NCBI GenBank assembly: GCA_949358305.1 | Contig: OX442318.1 | Location: forward strand, 420,501-484,500 | Source: Strigamia acuminata | Lineage: Eukaryota > Arthropoda > Chilopoda > Geophilomorpha > Linotaeniidae | DNA: 64,000 nucleotides | Direction: 5' to 3' | In this document: piece by piece, positions 53,158 through 64,000 of the stretch | Layout of the letters: the number at the start of each line of letters is the position of its first letter | Numbering within the stretch: the first letter of the stretch is position 1 | The notes under the pieces: model-generated | Databases searched by the model: none | The model's input: the letters and a program-made list of their open reading frames with translations, nothing else | Told to the model about the DNA's origin: nothing | Translations under genes and position numbers: made by a program

Positions 53158-56100
53158 ATGGCGTGGCAACCTCAGGAAGACGGTCTTCGACAAATTCTGC
53201 AGCTTTTAAAGGAATCCCAATCGCCAGACACCGCTACGCAAAGGGCTGTACAGCAAGTATCCTTTTTCAAATACATCGAATAGGCGCCCAATGTTTTGAA
53301 ATTTTAGCAAGTCAGGTGGCCGTCAAAAAATCAGCCATTTTAACTTGCGCTTCGTTTAATCGAGTGCTCGTAAATATCAATGCGAATTCCCCACATTTAC
53401 CTCCCTCAGCCCAACAAGAATTGATTTCCCCATTCGAAAACTATTTTGCGCAAACCATCGAACGATCAAACCACCATTTTTACCGAAAAACATTAAACAA
53501 AATTGATTTTCCTTGTGAAAACATTTTTTTTCTTTTTCAAGAAAAAAAAAATTAATTTTAGATAAAAAAAAAAAATAAAAATTGGATTTTTGTTCAAATT
53601 TCCCTAACAAAATGTTCAGAAATTAGAAGAACTAAACAAATACCCCGACTTCAACAACTACCTCATATTTGTGCTGACTAAACTGACAACAGAAGGTAAA
53701 AGAGAGAAACGAAAAGCGAAAATGTAAACCAAAAGTTGAATTTTGCAGATGAACCGACGCGCTCGTTAAGCGGATTAATCTTGAAGAACAACGTGAAAGC
53801 GCATTTTCACAAGTTCCCGGTCGAGGTGACCGAGTTCATCAAGGGGGAATGTCTGACGAGCATCGGAGACCCGTCGCCCTTAATCAGAGCCACGATCGGC
53901 ATTTTGATCACGACGATCGCGGGTAAAGGAGAATTGGCAACTTGGCCGGAATTACTTCCCAGACTTTGTCAAATGCTGGATTCGCAAGACTACAACGTCT
54001 GCGAGGTTCGAATTTTTAGAATTCTTTGAAGAGTTCGTTGAATTGACCGTTTGAATCGATTTGTAGGGATCGTTTGGTGCGCTACAGAAAATCTGCGAAG
54101 ATTCGGCCGAGATTTTAGACAGCGACGCTCTCGATCGTCCGTTGAATGTCCTTATTCCTAAGTTTTTACAGTTTTTTCGACACACCAGTCCAAAAATCAG
54201 GTAATGTTACTTCTCTCGAAGATGCATTTCGACATTTTTGACAGTTTGATGACATTTGCGTCTCTTTTTCTCAAGATCGCACGCAATTGCATGCGTGAAC
54301 CAATTCATCATCAGTCGTACGCAAGTATTGATGACGCACATTGACGCATTTCTCGAGGTATGCGAATTATTTTCTTTAATTTGATTCAGAAAATGTAACA
54401 TTTCTATTCTTTTTTGTCTTTCTAGAATTTATTTCACCTGGCGAACGACGAAGATCCAGAAGTGCGAAAAAATGTTTGTCGAGCTTTAGTCATGTTGCTC
54501 GAAGTGCGCATGGACCGGCTCATTCCTCACATTCACAGTATTATCGATGTAAGTATCGAAATCAACAAATGATGCAATATTGTCTTAATTTACATAAAAA
54601 AAACCCCTGCTGACCAAATGGCCAGTTTGAAATTGTGCAAACTCGGTCAGGTAAACAAATACGAGGGGGAAATAAAAGTCGAGCGAACCTATGCCGTTCC
54701 AATTAGACTAGGCGATTAGAACGGAAGAAAAGTCGAGACAAAAGTGCAATTGAATTGAAATGATTGTTTTGTTTTGTTGTTTTTTAGTACATGTTGATGC
54801 GAACGCAAGACCAGGACGACACGGTGGCGCTGGAAGCGTGCGAGTTCTGGCTGTCGTTGGCGGAGCAGCCGGTGTGCAAAGAGGCGTTGGCGCCGCACCT
54901 GTCGCGCCTCATCCCCATCCTCGTGCGCGGCATGAAGTATTCGGAGATCGACATCATCTTACTTAAGGGCGACACGGAACTGGACGAAATGATCCCGGAC
55001 CGCGAGGAGGACATCAAGCCTCGATTTCACAAATCAAAGACGCACAGTCAGAAGCACACGAGCGAGGAGAACGGCGAAGAAGGCAGCGATTCCGAGGACG
55101 GTCTGGACGACGACGGCTCGTTGTCCGACTGGAATTTAAGTAAAGAATTCCTTTTTAATGTAATTTTAATTTGTAATTGTAATGTTAATTGTAATGTTAA
55201 TTGTAGGGAAGTGCTCGGCAGCTGCTTTGGACGTGTTGGCCAATGTTTTTCACGATGATTTGCTGCCTGTTTTACTTCCCATTTTGAAGGAAACGCTGTT
55301 TCACCACGAGTGGGAAATCAAGGAGTCAGGAATTTTAGCACTGGGTGCCATAGCTGAAGGTTTCAATACATTGAATTGTTTATTTAAATGAAATTAATTG
55401 ATTGATTGATTTTCAGGATGCATGAACGGAATGATCCAACACCTATCGGAATTGATCCCATATTTAATCGGGTGTCTGGCGGACAAAAAGGCTCTCGTGC
55501 GGTCCATCACATGCTGGACGCTGAGTCGTTACTCGCACTGGGTGGTGACGCAGCCGCACGACATGTACTTGAAGCCGCTGATGACGGAGCTGCTGAAACG
55601 CGTGTTGGACGCCAACAAGAGGGTCCAGGAGGCGGCTTGCAGCGCGTTTGCCACGCTGGAGGAGGAGGCGTGCACCGAATTGGTGCCCTACTTGGGATTC
55701 ATTTTAGAAACGCTCGTATTTGCGTTCAATAAATACCAACACAAGAATTTGCTGATTTTGTACGACGCGATCGGAACTCTGGCCGATTCGGTCGGACATC
55801 ATCTGAACAAACCGGTAAAGAAAGAAAGAACAAAGTGAAATGAAATAAATTGCTAATTGTTGTGTTGCAGGACTATATCAATCTTTTGATGCCGCCACTC
55901 ATCCAGAAGTGGAACGTGCTGAAAGACGAAGACAAGGATCTGTTTCCACTGTTAGAATGTCTGTCTAGTGTTGCTACAGCGCTCCAATCGGGCTTTTTGC
56001 CCTACTGCGAGCCCGTGTACAGACGTTGTGTGTCGCTAGTCGAGCAAACACTTAATCAAAACATTGTAAGTACCGAATTCACGCGTTTTTTCATTCCTAC

Positions 56101-59100
56101 TCATTTTTAATGTTTTTTGGGCTGATTTTTATTAATTTATGATGATTTTTTAAATTATTTTGTCTTTTTTAATAATTTTCGTGATTTTTCAATGATTTAA
56201 GTGATTTTTTTAAAATTATTTTTGTGATATTTCTATAGTTTTAGTGATTTTTCAATGATTTTTGTGATTTTTTTAAAATGATTTTCCGTGATTTTCCGTG
56301 ATTTTCAGTGATTTGTAATAGTTGTATTGATTTTTGATGAGATTGATTTTGAATTGCAGGCCAGCAATCAGAATCCGGAACAATTTGAAGCCCCTGATAA
56401 GGATTTCATGATTGTAGCATTGGATTTGTTAAGTGGTCTTGCGGAAGGTCTTAACGGTCACATCGAGAGATTAGTATTCGGCAGCAACATCATGCAGTTG
56501 CTATACCAATGCATGCAGGTGCGCTTTACCAATTTTGACTAAAACAAAAGAAAAAAAGTTGATAATTCTGCCACTAGGGCGACTAAATACCCCTTATAAA
56601 TACCCGGCATAACCGAGGGCCTAACCCAAAAGTTAACATGCGGTGGCTCTGGTTTGACGCTTTTTTCTTTGTCTGTTTAAGGATCCGATGCCAGAAGTTC
56701 GACAAAGTTCCTTTGCGCTCCTAGGCGATTTAACCAAAGCGTGTTTCCAGCACGTTGTACCATGTATAGGTGAATTCTATATTTATTTATTTATTTAATT
56801 TAATTTCAAACAAATGATGATCGTCTAACCTTCTACTGAAACATTCTGTGATATTTTAGTATTCGTACTGTCTGATTTAACGAATATCTATAGATTGTGT
56901 AATATTTATTTGTTTAAAACTAATTTTGGTCATTTTGTTTGAATTTCAGCGGATTTTCTTCCGATTTTAGGTCAAAATTTGAACCCCGAGTTCATCTCGG
57001 TGTGCAATAACGCCACGTGGGCGATAGGTGAAATTTCGATTAAATTAGGTAAATAAATAAATAAAATAAAATAAAATAAAATAAAATAAAATAAAAATTG
57101 TTTATTTAGGCCCGGACATGAAGCCGTATATTCCGCACGTGTTAACGCAATTGATTAACATCATAAATCGACCGAACACGCCAAAAACGTTGCTGGAAAA
57201 CACAGGTGATGGTTTTATTCAATCAAAAAACCCCAAAAAGTGAAGATTAATTTGTTTATTTCGTTTTAAGTTATTTTTTTCGTTTTAGTTGAACTAATTT
57301 GTCAATAGTGTGTTTTTTCTTTTCTAATGGTTTTGTTTTTGCAAGCGGCTTCACACTGGCGGCAATTATTTGAAATAGAAAAGAAATGGGAAATGTATTA
57401 TTATTATAATTTGTTTATTTATTTATTTATTTCTATTATTTCCCAGTTTTTTTGTGAAGAAAACTTGATGTTTCGAAGAAAACAGTGTTGCTGATTGATT
57501 TCTATAAGCTTTTATCACCGTTACGCCACGACCCCGTCGCAACGAACCCATAAAACGAACTAAATCGACGTTTAAAGTCAATTAAACACGTAAAAGCAGA
57601 AAACGGAGCGATTTTATCGATTCGTTGCGGCGGGGTTTGTGTCGTAGTTAAATTTGGAGCGTTTTTGTTGACTAATTTTTTGATTTTTTTATTAGTTGTT
57701 TTGGGATATTTAATTTTTGTTTATGATTTGTCTCTATCTTTGTTTTTTTTTTCTCCCATTATTTGCTCCCCGTTCCGTCTCGTCTTGTACCAACTCCTTG
57801 GTTACATAGCCATTACAATTGGTCGCCTTGGTTTCGTTTGCCCGCAAGAAGTGGCCCCTATGTTACAGCAGTTTATACGACAGTGGTGTGTAAATTTATT
57901 TATCCTTTTTTTTTTTTACTATTTTTTTTTTATTATTTATTTATTTATTTTTATTTTCTTTTTTTTAAAAAAAAAAAAAATTACTTATTATTATTATCAT
58001 TATTATTGTTTTACCGTTAATTTTTTCATACATTTTTTCCCCACCACCTTTTATTAACAACACTTTGGTTTATTAATTTTAGACACTTGGCGGATTTTCA
58101 AAAAGAAATAAAATTTATAAATATTTCGCGAGAAAAAGGATTCCCGCTAGGGGTGATTAGAGAGAAAGCACTATAGAGTTTTCCGTGGGGGGGAACATCT
58201 TTTTAGGGCCTTGCGGGGCACTCTGGGGTCCCCCAACACGTGGAAATCCATTTTAATTTTAATATCGGCGCAGATATTTGGTTGCCGACATTCGGTATCA
58301 GCGATACTGCAAAATATCGATATCAGTCAAAGTCTAGTATAACGTATATTTATGGGTTTGACGGTGAAAGGATTAACGTGCGCGTGGAAGGGGTTTTAGG
58401 GTTCAGGGGCCCCATTTAGTGTCGAAATATTTCTAAAACTGATTGATTTTTCGAGGAGAAACCCGCAAAGTGTCTAATATTTGTTATAATTTTCCCGAAT
58501 TGTTTTGGCTGAAAAATTTAATTTTAATTTGTAATTTATTTTAAAAATTTAGTTAATCGGCATGGTTAGTACAGTAGTGGGAATGGCTTTGTTTATTATT
58601 ATTATTATTATGATTTTTTTATTTTATTTATTATTTGAGTTAAAATTTACCCAAAAAATAAAAATTTAATTTAAAAAATTAAAAAGAAATTCGAGGTACA
58701 AAATAGAGAAGGAAATGTATTCTTTTCCCTTTGAATTTGGGGCACACTCATTCCGGAAGTACCGACATTTATGTTTGTTTTTAATTTGTTGTTTATTTTT
58801 TGAGGTAAGTGCGAAATTTGGAATGAGTTTGCCCCCGTTAAGTAAATGTGAGAAACTGGAGGTTTTGATTGCAGTTTGCGAGGCCGAGTTTTGTTTTTAA
58901 CGGTTGATTTTGTGACACGATTCAGGTGCACTTCGTTGAGAAATATTCGGGACAACGAAGAGAAGGATTCGGCGTTTCGCGGAATTTGCAGCATGATCAG
59001 CGTCAATCCGGCAGGAGTCGTGCACGATTTTATCTTCTTCTGCGACGCTGTGGCTTCGTGGTCCGATCCAAAGGCTGATTTGAAAGACATGTTTCATAAA

Positions 59101-59720
59101 GTAAAGAATTGTTTTGGTTTTTGTCAGGCTGGAAAATTGAATTTTTCGTAATTTTAACTGTAAACAAAATTGAATTTTTTGCAGTTTTAATTGTAAAAAA
59201 ATTGAATTTTTCGTAATTTTAACTGTAAAAAAAAATTGAATTTTTCGTAATTTTAACTGTAAAAAAAAATTGAATTTTTCGTAATTTTAACTGTAAAAAA
59301 AAATTGAATTTTAACTCTCAAATATTGAATTTTTACAATTTTGATTGAATTTTAAGTCTCAAAAATTGAATTTTTACAATTTTGATTGAATTTGAACTCT
59401 CAAAAATTGAATTTTTACAATTTTGATTGAATTTTTACACTTTTAACTGCGTTTTTACAGTTTTAAATGAAAAAATTGATTTTTTTTTTTTTTAAATTTT
59501 AAATGGAAAAGTTGAATTTCTACGATTTTAATTGACGTTTAATTGAATTTTACGTGTAAAAAGGTAGTTTTTTCAAAAATATTTATTTTGATACGAAAAT
59601 GTGCAATTACAGATACTTCACGGATTCAAGGAGCAACTAGGAGATGAAAATTGGCGACGGTTCGCCGACCAATTCCCGCCAGTTCTGAAGGAAAGACTAG
59701 GCTTGCATTACGGCGTTTGA
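53158..59720 (+). CDS. TNPO1: Transportin (TNPO1/TNPO2, karyopherin beta-2)
   Basis: Seventeen exons: 53158-53256, 53620-53695, 53749-54005, 54067-54200, 54276-54357, 54426-54548, 54788-55139, 55207-55359, 55417-55814, 55871-56065, 56360-56518, 56682-56769, 56950-57048, 57110-57205, 57810-57885, 58926-59100, 59613-59720; 889 residues against about 890 in human. HEAT repeats run throughout; nearly invariant segments include [37 protein letters not shown] and [19 protein letters not shown]. The C-terminus is [11 protein letters not shown]. The acidic H8 loop ([18 protein letters not shown]) that releases cargo on RanGTP binding is present. It imports PY-NLS cargoes such as hnRNP A1 and FUS. The start at 53158 has a strong context (ACCATGG); an in-frame ATG at 53086 would add 24 residues. 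Confidence 0.98.
59130..59465. repeat. AT-rich tandem repeat in the last transportin intron
   Basis: Units of about 34 bp (TTGAATTTTTCGTAATTTTA followed by ACTGTAAAAAA) pass into a second unit, TTGAATTTTTACAATTTTGA. A similar degenerate array (GTGATTTTTCAATGATTT) lies in the intron at 56110-56330. Confidence 0.8.
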
Positions 59721-61296
59721 AAGTGCAGTCTGGTGAGACAAAAGACAAAAAAAAAAGAATAAAAAAATGTTTGTTTTCTAATAATGCGGAATTAAAAAAG
59801 AGCAAATTGAATTTTCAGACCCGTGAGAGAGAGACGTGATGTCTTTCACATCGGGGATTTAAATCAAGCACCTCGGAACCCACAAATCGGGGAGGGGGGT
59901 GGGGTGGGGTGGGGTGGGCCTTCAAAAAAACAAAAATCACCAAGTAAATATCTGAATAATTAAACGAATTTGGACCGGTTGGTTCCCCATTGCGGTCAAT
60001 TTACATCAAAAATGTCCCAGCACCTTAAATTGAACGAAGGCCAGGGAAGGGGAGGCGTGGCGTGGCGTTTGTTGTGTGCTCGAAACGAAACGATGTCTAC
60101 TGCCCGTGTTTTTGTTGCATTCTTTGTTGTTTTTGTTGGGCGAATCAAATAGCTCGAAGTAAATGTCATTCATAGTGGGTAAAGTTAATATTTAACCGAA
60201 ATGTTAATTTCTTTTTTTTCTTTTCACTTTTGAGACAAAACGATTTTTTTAATTTAATTTTGTTTTTGTTTTGTTTTTGGAAATTTGTTTCGGCTATTTG
60301 TAAATGTTATTCCTCGTCAATTTGTGTCCCCCTGTCTCTGAATTTTGACAAGTGCCTTATCCGCGCACGTCGTGAAACGCTAAAAACGGTTTCGGACGCT
60401 GTCGAATTTAAATTTAAATTTATTTTTAATTTTTTAATTGTTTTTGTCGATTAGGCCTCGGATTCCTTCCTCTTGTTGATTGTAGACGCGTCCATTCGGT
60501 CATTTAGACGGTGTAAAGCGCTTTTTTCAATGACCCGCTGGATGCGCCTTGTGTTAGATGTGCGTTGTTAACTAAAAAGAAAAAGAAAACTGTTAAAATA
60601 AATAAAATAAATAAAACTAAACTAAACTAAGAGGAAAAATGTATTAATAATGGTTGAAAAGTGAATAAAAAGTTAGACTTGAGTAGAAATTAATGTTATT
60701 GGGCCTAAATTTGAGGAGAAAAGTGAAGATTTGTACTTTTATGTTCGAGCTTTAATTATTAATTGATTTAATTTAATTTAATTAATTAATAGATTCTGAT
60801 GATTTTTAATGTGCCATTTATTTTTTTAAAATGAAAAAGTGAAAAAAGGGTGTACTTAAAAGGGTTAAAATGATTTAGTTGATGAATCTTTAGGCTCCAA
60901 TTGTGATTTATGTTTAAATTTTGATCGATTCGAATGTTTGGCGATAAAAAGTGTCAATTTGTTGTTTTGGATTAGATATTTCCTCTTTTCTGCGAACCTG
61001 GTGTTGGTTTTTCTTAACTGTGATAATTAATTTTTCCCAGCAGGTCTGTTGTTTAGACGAATATAGTGGGGGAAAAAAAGAAAGGATTAAATTTGTTGAC
61101 TCTTGGGGCCATTGTATGTGTGGTATGTAATTTGTTCTATGAAAGAAACGCGAATTAAAAATGTCTAAACAAACTTGTCGAGATTCAATTATTTGCTTTA
61201 ATATTTACTTAAAACAACATTTGGTTTTCTAGCTAAGTATACATTGAAACTGAAATTGTCAAATTGAATGGTCATGTTGGTCATGTTTTCCTCCTC
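59721..61296. other. Convergent 3' region of transportin and peroxiredoxin
   Basis: Transportin 3' UTR with a GGGGTGGGG tract at 59890-59920 and AATAAA candidates near 60598-60615; the long 3' UTR is AT-rich. No further gene was recognised. The peroxiredoxin 3' end lies near 61180-61290. Confidence 0.5.
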
Positions 61297-62335
61297 TTAC
61301 GCTTGCTTGGCGAAATATTCTTTACTCAGTGCGGGATCTGGCTTCATCGTCTCTTTTCCTGGTTTCCACCCGGCCGGACAAACTTAAAACGAAATTAAAA
61401 CAATTATTACAATTTACGTAACCAAAGTAGCTTAAATTCAACGTTTGTTAAGTTAGATACAAAAAATACCTTATTTTCGCGTTACAGTATTTTTACTCCC
61501 TCAAATAAGAGCCGGGGGTAATAAAAATCACTGATATTTTTTAAACGATGATTTTCTTTTAAAAATCAGCAATTTTTAAAAGAAAATTATCGGTAATTTT
61601 AGAAAATCTGCCCGGATTAAGAAGCTTTACAGATAATTGAGTGTGTTTACCTTCCCCGTTTTTATCCGTGAACTGGAATGCTTGAACCAATCTTATCGTC
61701 TCATCCACCGATCTCCCAACCGGCAGATCATTCACGGTGATTTGCCTCAATCGTCCTTTATCATCAATAATAAACAAACCTCTGCAAACAACAAAGTAAA
61801 TAAATAACTGCTGCGGATGTGTAATCTGTGTATCAACGCACCTGAAAGCAATTCCATCATCGTCGATATAAATACCGTAATCTCGAGCGATCTGCCCGCA
61901 CTTGTCGGCCAAAAGCGGAATATTCATCACGCCTAAACCCCCTTCCTTCCGCGAAGTATTCACCCTGAAAAACAAACAATCCATCAATTCATTCATTCAT
62001 TCAAATGAAAATCAATTTTACCAGGCCAAGTGACTGAAATGACTGTCCGTCGAGCATGCCACAACTTCGCAGTTCATTTGCCGGAACTCGTCGGCCCGGT
62101 CGCTGAAAGCGATGATTTCGGTCGGACAAACGAACGTGCTAAACAAAAGGTCAATCATTTTGCGCAATTTAAGTCGACGCTATTTTTGAACGTACAAATC
62201 CAACGGGTAGAAGAAGAAAACCAAATATTTTCCTTTGTAGTCGGACAATTTGATTTCCTTGAATTCTCCATTGACGACGGCGGTGCCGCAGAAATCCGGC
62301 GCCGGTTTGGCCAACTGGGGCAACTTGGAACTCAT
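61297..62335 (-). CDS. PRDX: Typical 2-Cys peroxiredoxin (PRDX1/2 type)
   Basis: Five minus-strand exons, 62335-62196, 62138-62022, 61964-61842, 61781-61651 and 61382-61297, give 198 residues (PRDX1/2 have 198-199). The peroxidatic cysteine lies in [19 protein letters not shown], and the resolving cysteine in [13 protein letters not shown] and the C-terminal YF (KEYFAKQA), the pair linked with sensitivity to overoxidation, are both present. There is no targeting peptide, so it is cytosolic and uses thioredoxin to reduce hydrogen peroxide. An acceptor (TTTCGCAG) two bases before the ATG implies a spliced leader. It is divergent from FGGY. Confidence 0.97.
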
Positions 62336-63164
62336 TTCTGCGAAAGAATGCGAGAAAAATTGTTCAATGTCACTTTTAAATTCGTGCTACGTCATTTGCC
62401 ACCGATGCGGTAACTCGCAATTACGTGAGCAAATTCAAGTTGGACAATTGAGGAAATTAAGACGCAGGTTTCAATTCGATTTTTATGTTGCGTCGTGCTC
62501 ACCTATGCAATGAATGATTGATATGTATGTATGGATTTTTGTCAGAAAGAATGGTTCGGACAAAGGACCACGGTTCGCGATTCAACTGCTCACGTTTTCG
62601 ATAATTCGCCGGTATAAATACACGCTCAAGTCACGTGACGAAGCATTATGAGGTATGGATGGGTGAGAATGGGTCGATGACGTTGAACAATATCGCGATA
62701 GAATATTAAATTGAGATTATTTGACGTCATTGCTTATCGTGTAGGAGCGGGGTGTTTTCTTTGAAATTGAAAGGCCGATCCCACCTGTGGAAAAATAGAA
62801 GGAAATTGACATTTGGTCAGAAAGAAGGGAATTTTTGGTGAGAAAAAAAAAGAGGAACTACATTTTTATCAAACAAAAATCAAAAACAATTTTTTTTAAT
62901 CTATTTTTAATTTTGTTTTCACTCTACAGGGGTGCGATATTATATATTTTGCATATTTTGCATGCTAGAATTGTTTTAATTGTCTATTTACACATTTTTA
63001 AATAGTTGTTATGCAGGGAAGTGATTAGGGATTGTACAGCTGTTTTAATGTTTTTCTTTTTTTCTTTTTTAATATGGTAATTAAAAATCGAGATAAGGAA
63101 AAGATAAACTGCCATCTCACTTCACTACTCTTTGTAAATCATTTTTATTATTCGTCACGTTAAA
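62336..63164. promoter_or_regulatory. Divergent promoter interval, peroxiredoxin / FGGY
   Basis: 829 bp between start codons. It includes TCACGTGAC (62634-62642; CACGTG is an E-box, bound for example by USF or MITF-type factors) and AT-rich sequence. The peroxiredoxin 5' leader intron lies in its left part. Confidence 0.4.
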
Positions 63165-64000
63165 ATGGTGAAATATTTCCTAGGAATTGATGTTGGAACT
63201 CAAAGTGTTCGATGCGCACTCGTCGATTCAAGTGGAACAGTAAAATCCGTAGCGATTCGATCCATTCAAATATGGAGTCCGAGCAACAACTTTTACCAAC
63301 AATCATCGGCAAACATTTGGGAGGCTTGTTGCGCATCTTGCAAAGTATAAAACCATAAAATAAGTAACAAAACAACCAATTAATGATATTTATGTTTTCA
63401 GGATGTTCTTTCCACCTCGGAAATCGATAAATCGCGCATCGTTGGCATCGGATTCGACGCGACATGTTCGTTGGTTGTTTTGGATAAAAATTTCAATCCG
63501 TTATCGTTGAATTTAAAAAGTGATTTTTTACTCAGTAGTTAGTTATTTTCATCGGTTAACTAATTAATTTGAAAAGCAGATGATGTGGAACCGGTTCAAG
63601 ACGTGGTTATGTGGATGGATCATCGTGCGGTGAAACAAACCGATTTTATTAATTCCAAAAAGTTCGACGTTCTCAAATCGGTCGGGGGCAAAATGTCGCT
63701 GGAAATGCAGCCGCCAAAATTGCTCTGGCTCAAGGAAAACATGCCGACAAGTTGGTGGGACAGAGCCGGCTATTTTATGGATTTACCCGATTACTTGACG
63801 TGGCGAGCTACGAATTCATTGACTCGGTTAATACGGTTAAATTGTGATGAATTGCGATTTTTTTGATGGATGGATTAATTTGTACAGGTCGCTGTGTTCT
63901 ATCACTTGCAAGTGGTTGTTTTCGGGTGTTGGAAATGCTGGTTGGGATCAAGTTATGTGGAAAGAAATTGGCTTAGATGATGTCGTGCGGGATATGGATG
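63165..64000 (+). CDS. FGGY: FGGY carbohydrate kinase domain-containing protein, 5' part
   Basis: Four exons visible: 63165-63344, 63402-63519, 63580-63826 and 63888 to the window edge. The N-terminal FGGY kinase signature [18 protein letters not shown] is followed by [14 protein letters not shown], the conserved [10 protein letters not shown] and [11 protein letters not shown], and [14 protein letters not shown] proteins phosphorylate pentuloses; the human member is reported to act on D-ribulose. The second ATP-binding half lies outside the window. The start has AAAATGG context and is preceded by AT-rich sequence without another in-frame ATG that I noticed. Confidence 0.95.

Overview
The window is a gene-dense stretch of animal nuclear DNA, AT-rich, with GC-richer exons, mostly short introns (about 50-700 bp, a few of 4-5 kb) and canonical GT-AG splicing. 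Dispersed TTAGG-like and AACCTAA-like patches, small foldback DNA elements and AT-rich intronic minisatellites fit an arthropod or a similar protostome. I cannot name the species. Assignments rest on reading spliced exons and matching them to family sequences I know; no search was run.

Layout, left to right (strand): membralin/TMEM259 5' end (-), BABAM1/MERIT40 (+) with an uncharacterised gene (-) inside its 5-kb intron, LEPROT/Vps55 (-), VCP/p97 (+), NSFL1C/p47 (-), RIC3 (-), CNOT11 (+), a ZXD-family zinc finger gene (-), TXNDC12/ERp18 (+), RAB3 (+), DIRAS (+), a G-protein gamma subunit (+), FBXW9 (-), transportin TNPO1/2 (+), a 2-Cys peroxiredoxin (-), and the 5' part of FGGY (+, runs off the right edge). 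All but the nested gene and the RIC3 C-terminus could be reconstructed with consistent exon phases, apart from the two genes cut by the window edges.

The organisation is regular. Six head-to-head pairs share a short promoter interval (TMEM259/BABAM1, LEPROT/VCP, RIC3/CNOT11, ZXD/TXNDC12, FBXW9/TNPO, PRDX/FGGY). Several convergent pairs end within a few hundred bases of each other (VCP/p47, CNOT11/ZXD, gamma/FBXW9). A YY1-like ATGGC motif lies at many gene starts.

Functionally, p97 lies next to its own cofactor p47. TXNDC12 and peroxiredoxin are thiol-redox enzymes, and LEPROT, RAB3, membralin and RIC3 act in membrane traffic or protein biogenesis. The gene content looks like one ancestral linkage block whose human counterparts lie on 1p31-34 and 19p13. 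The most unusual structural feature is an apparent single-nucleotide exon in LEPROT.
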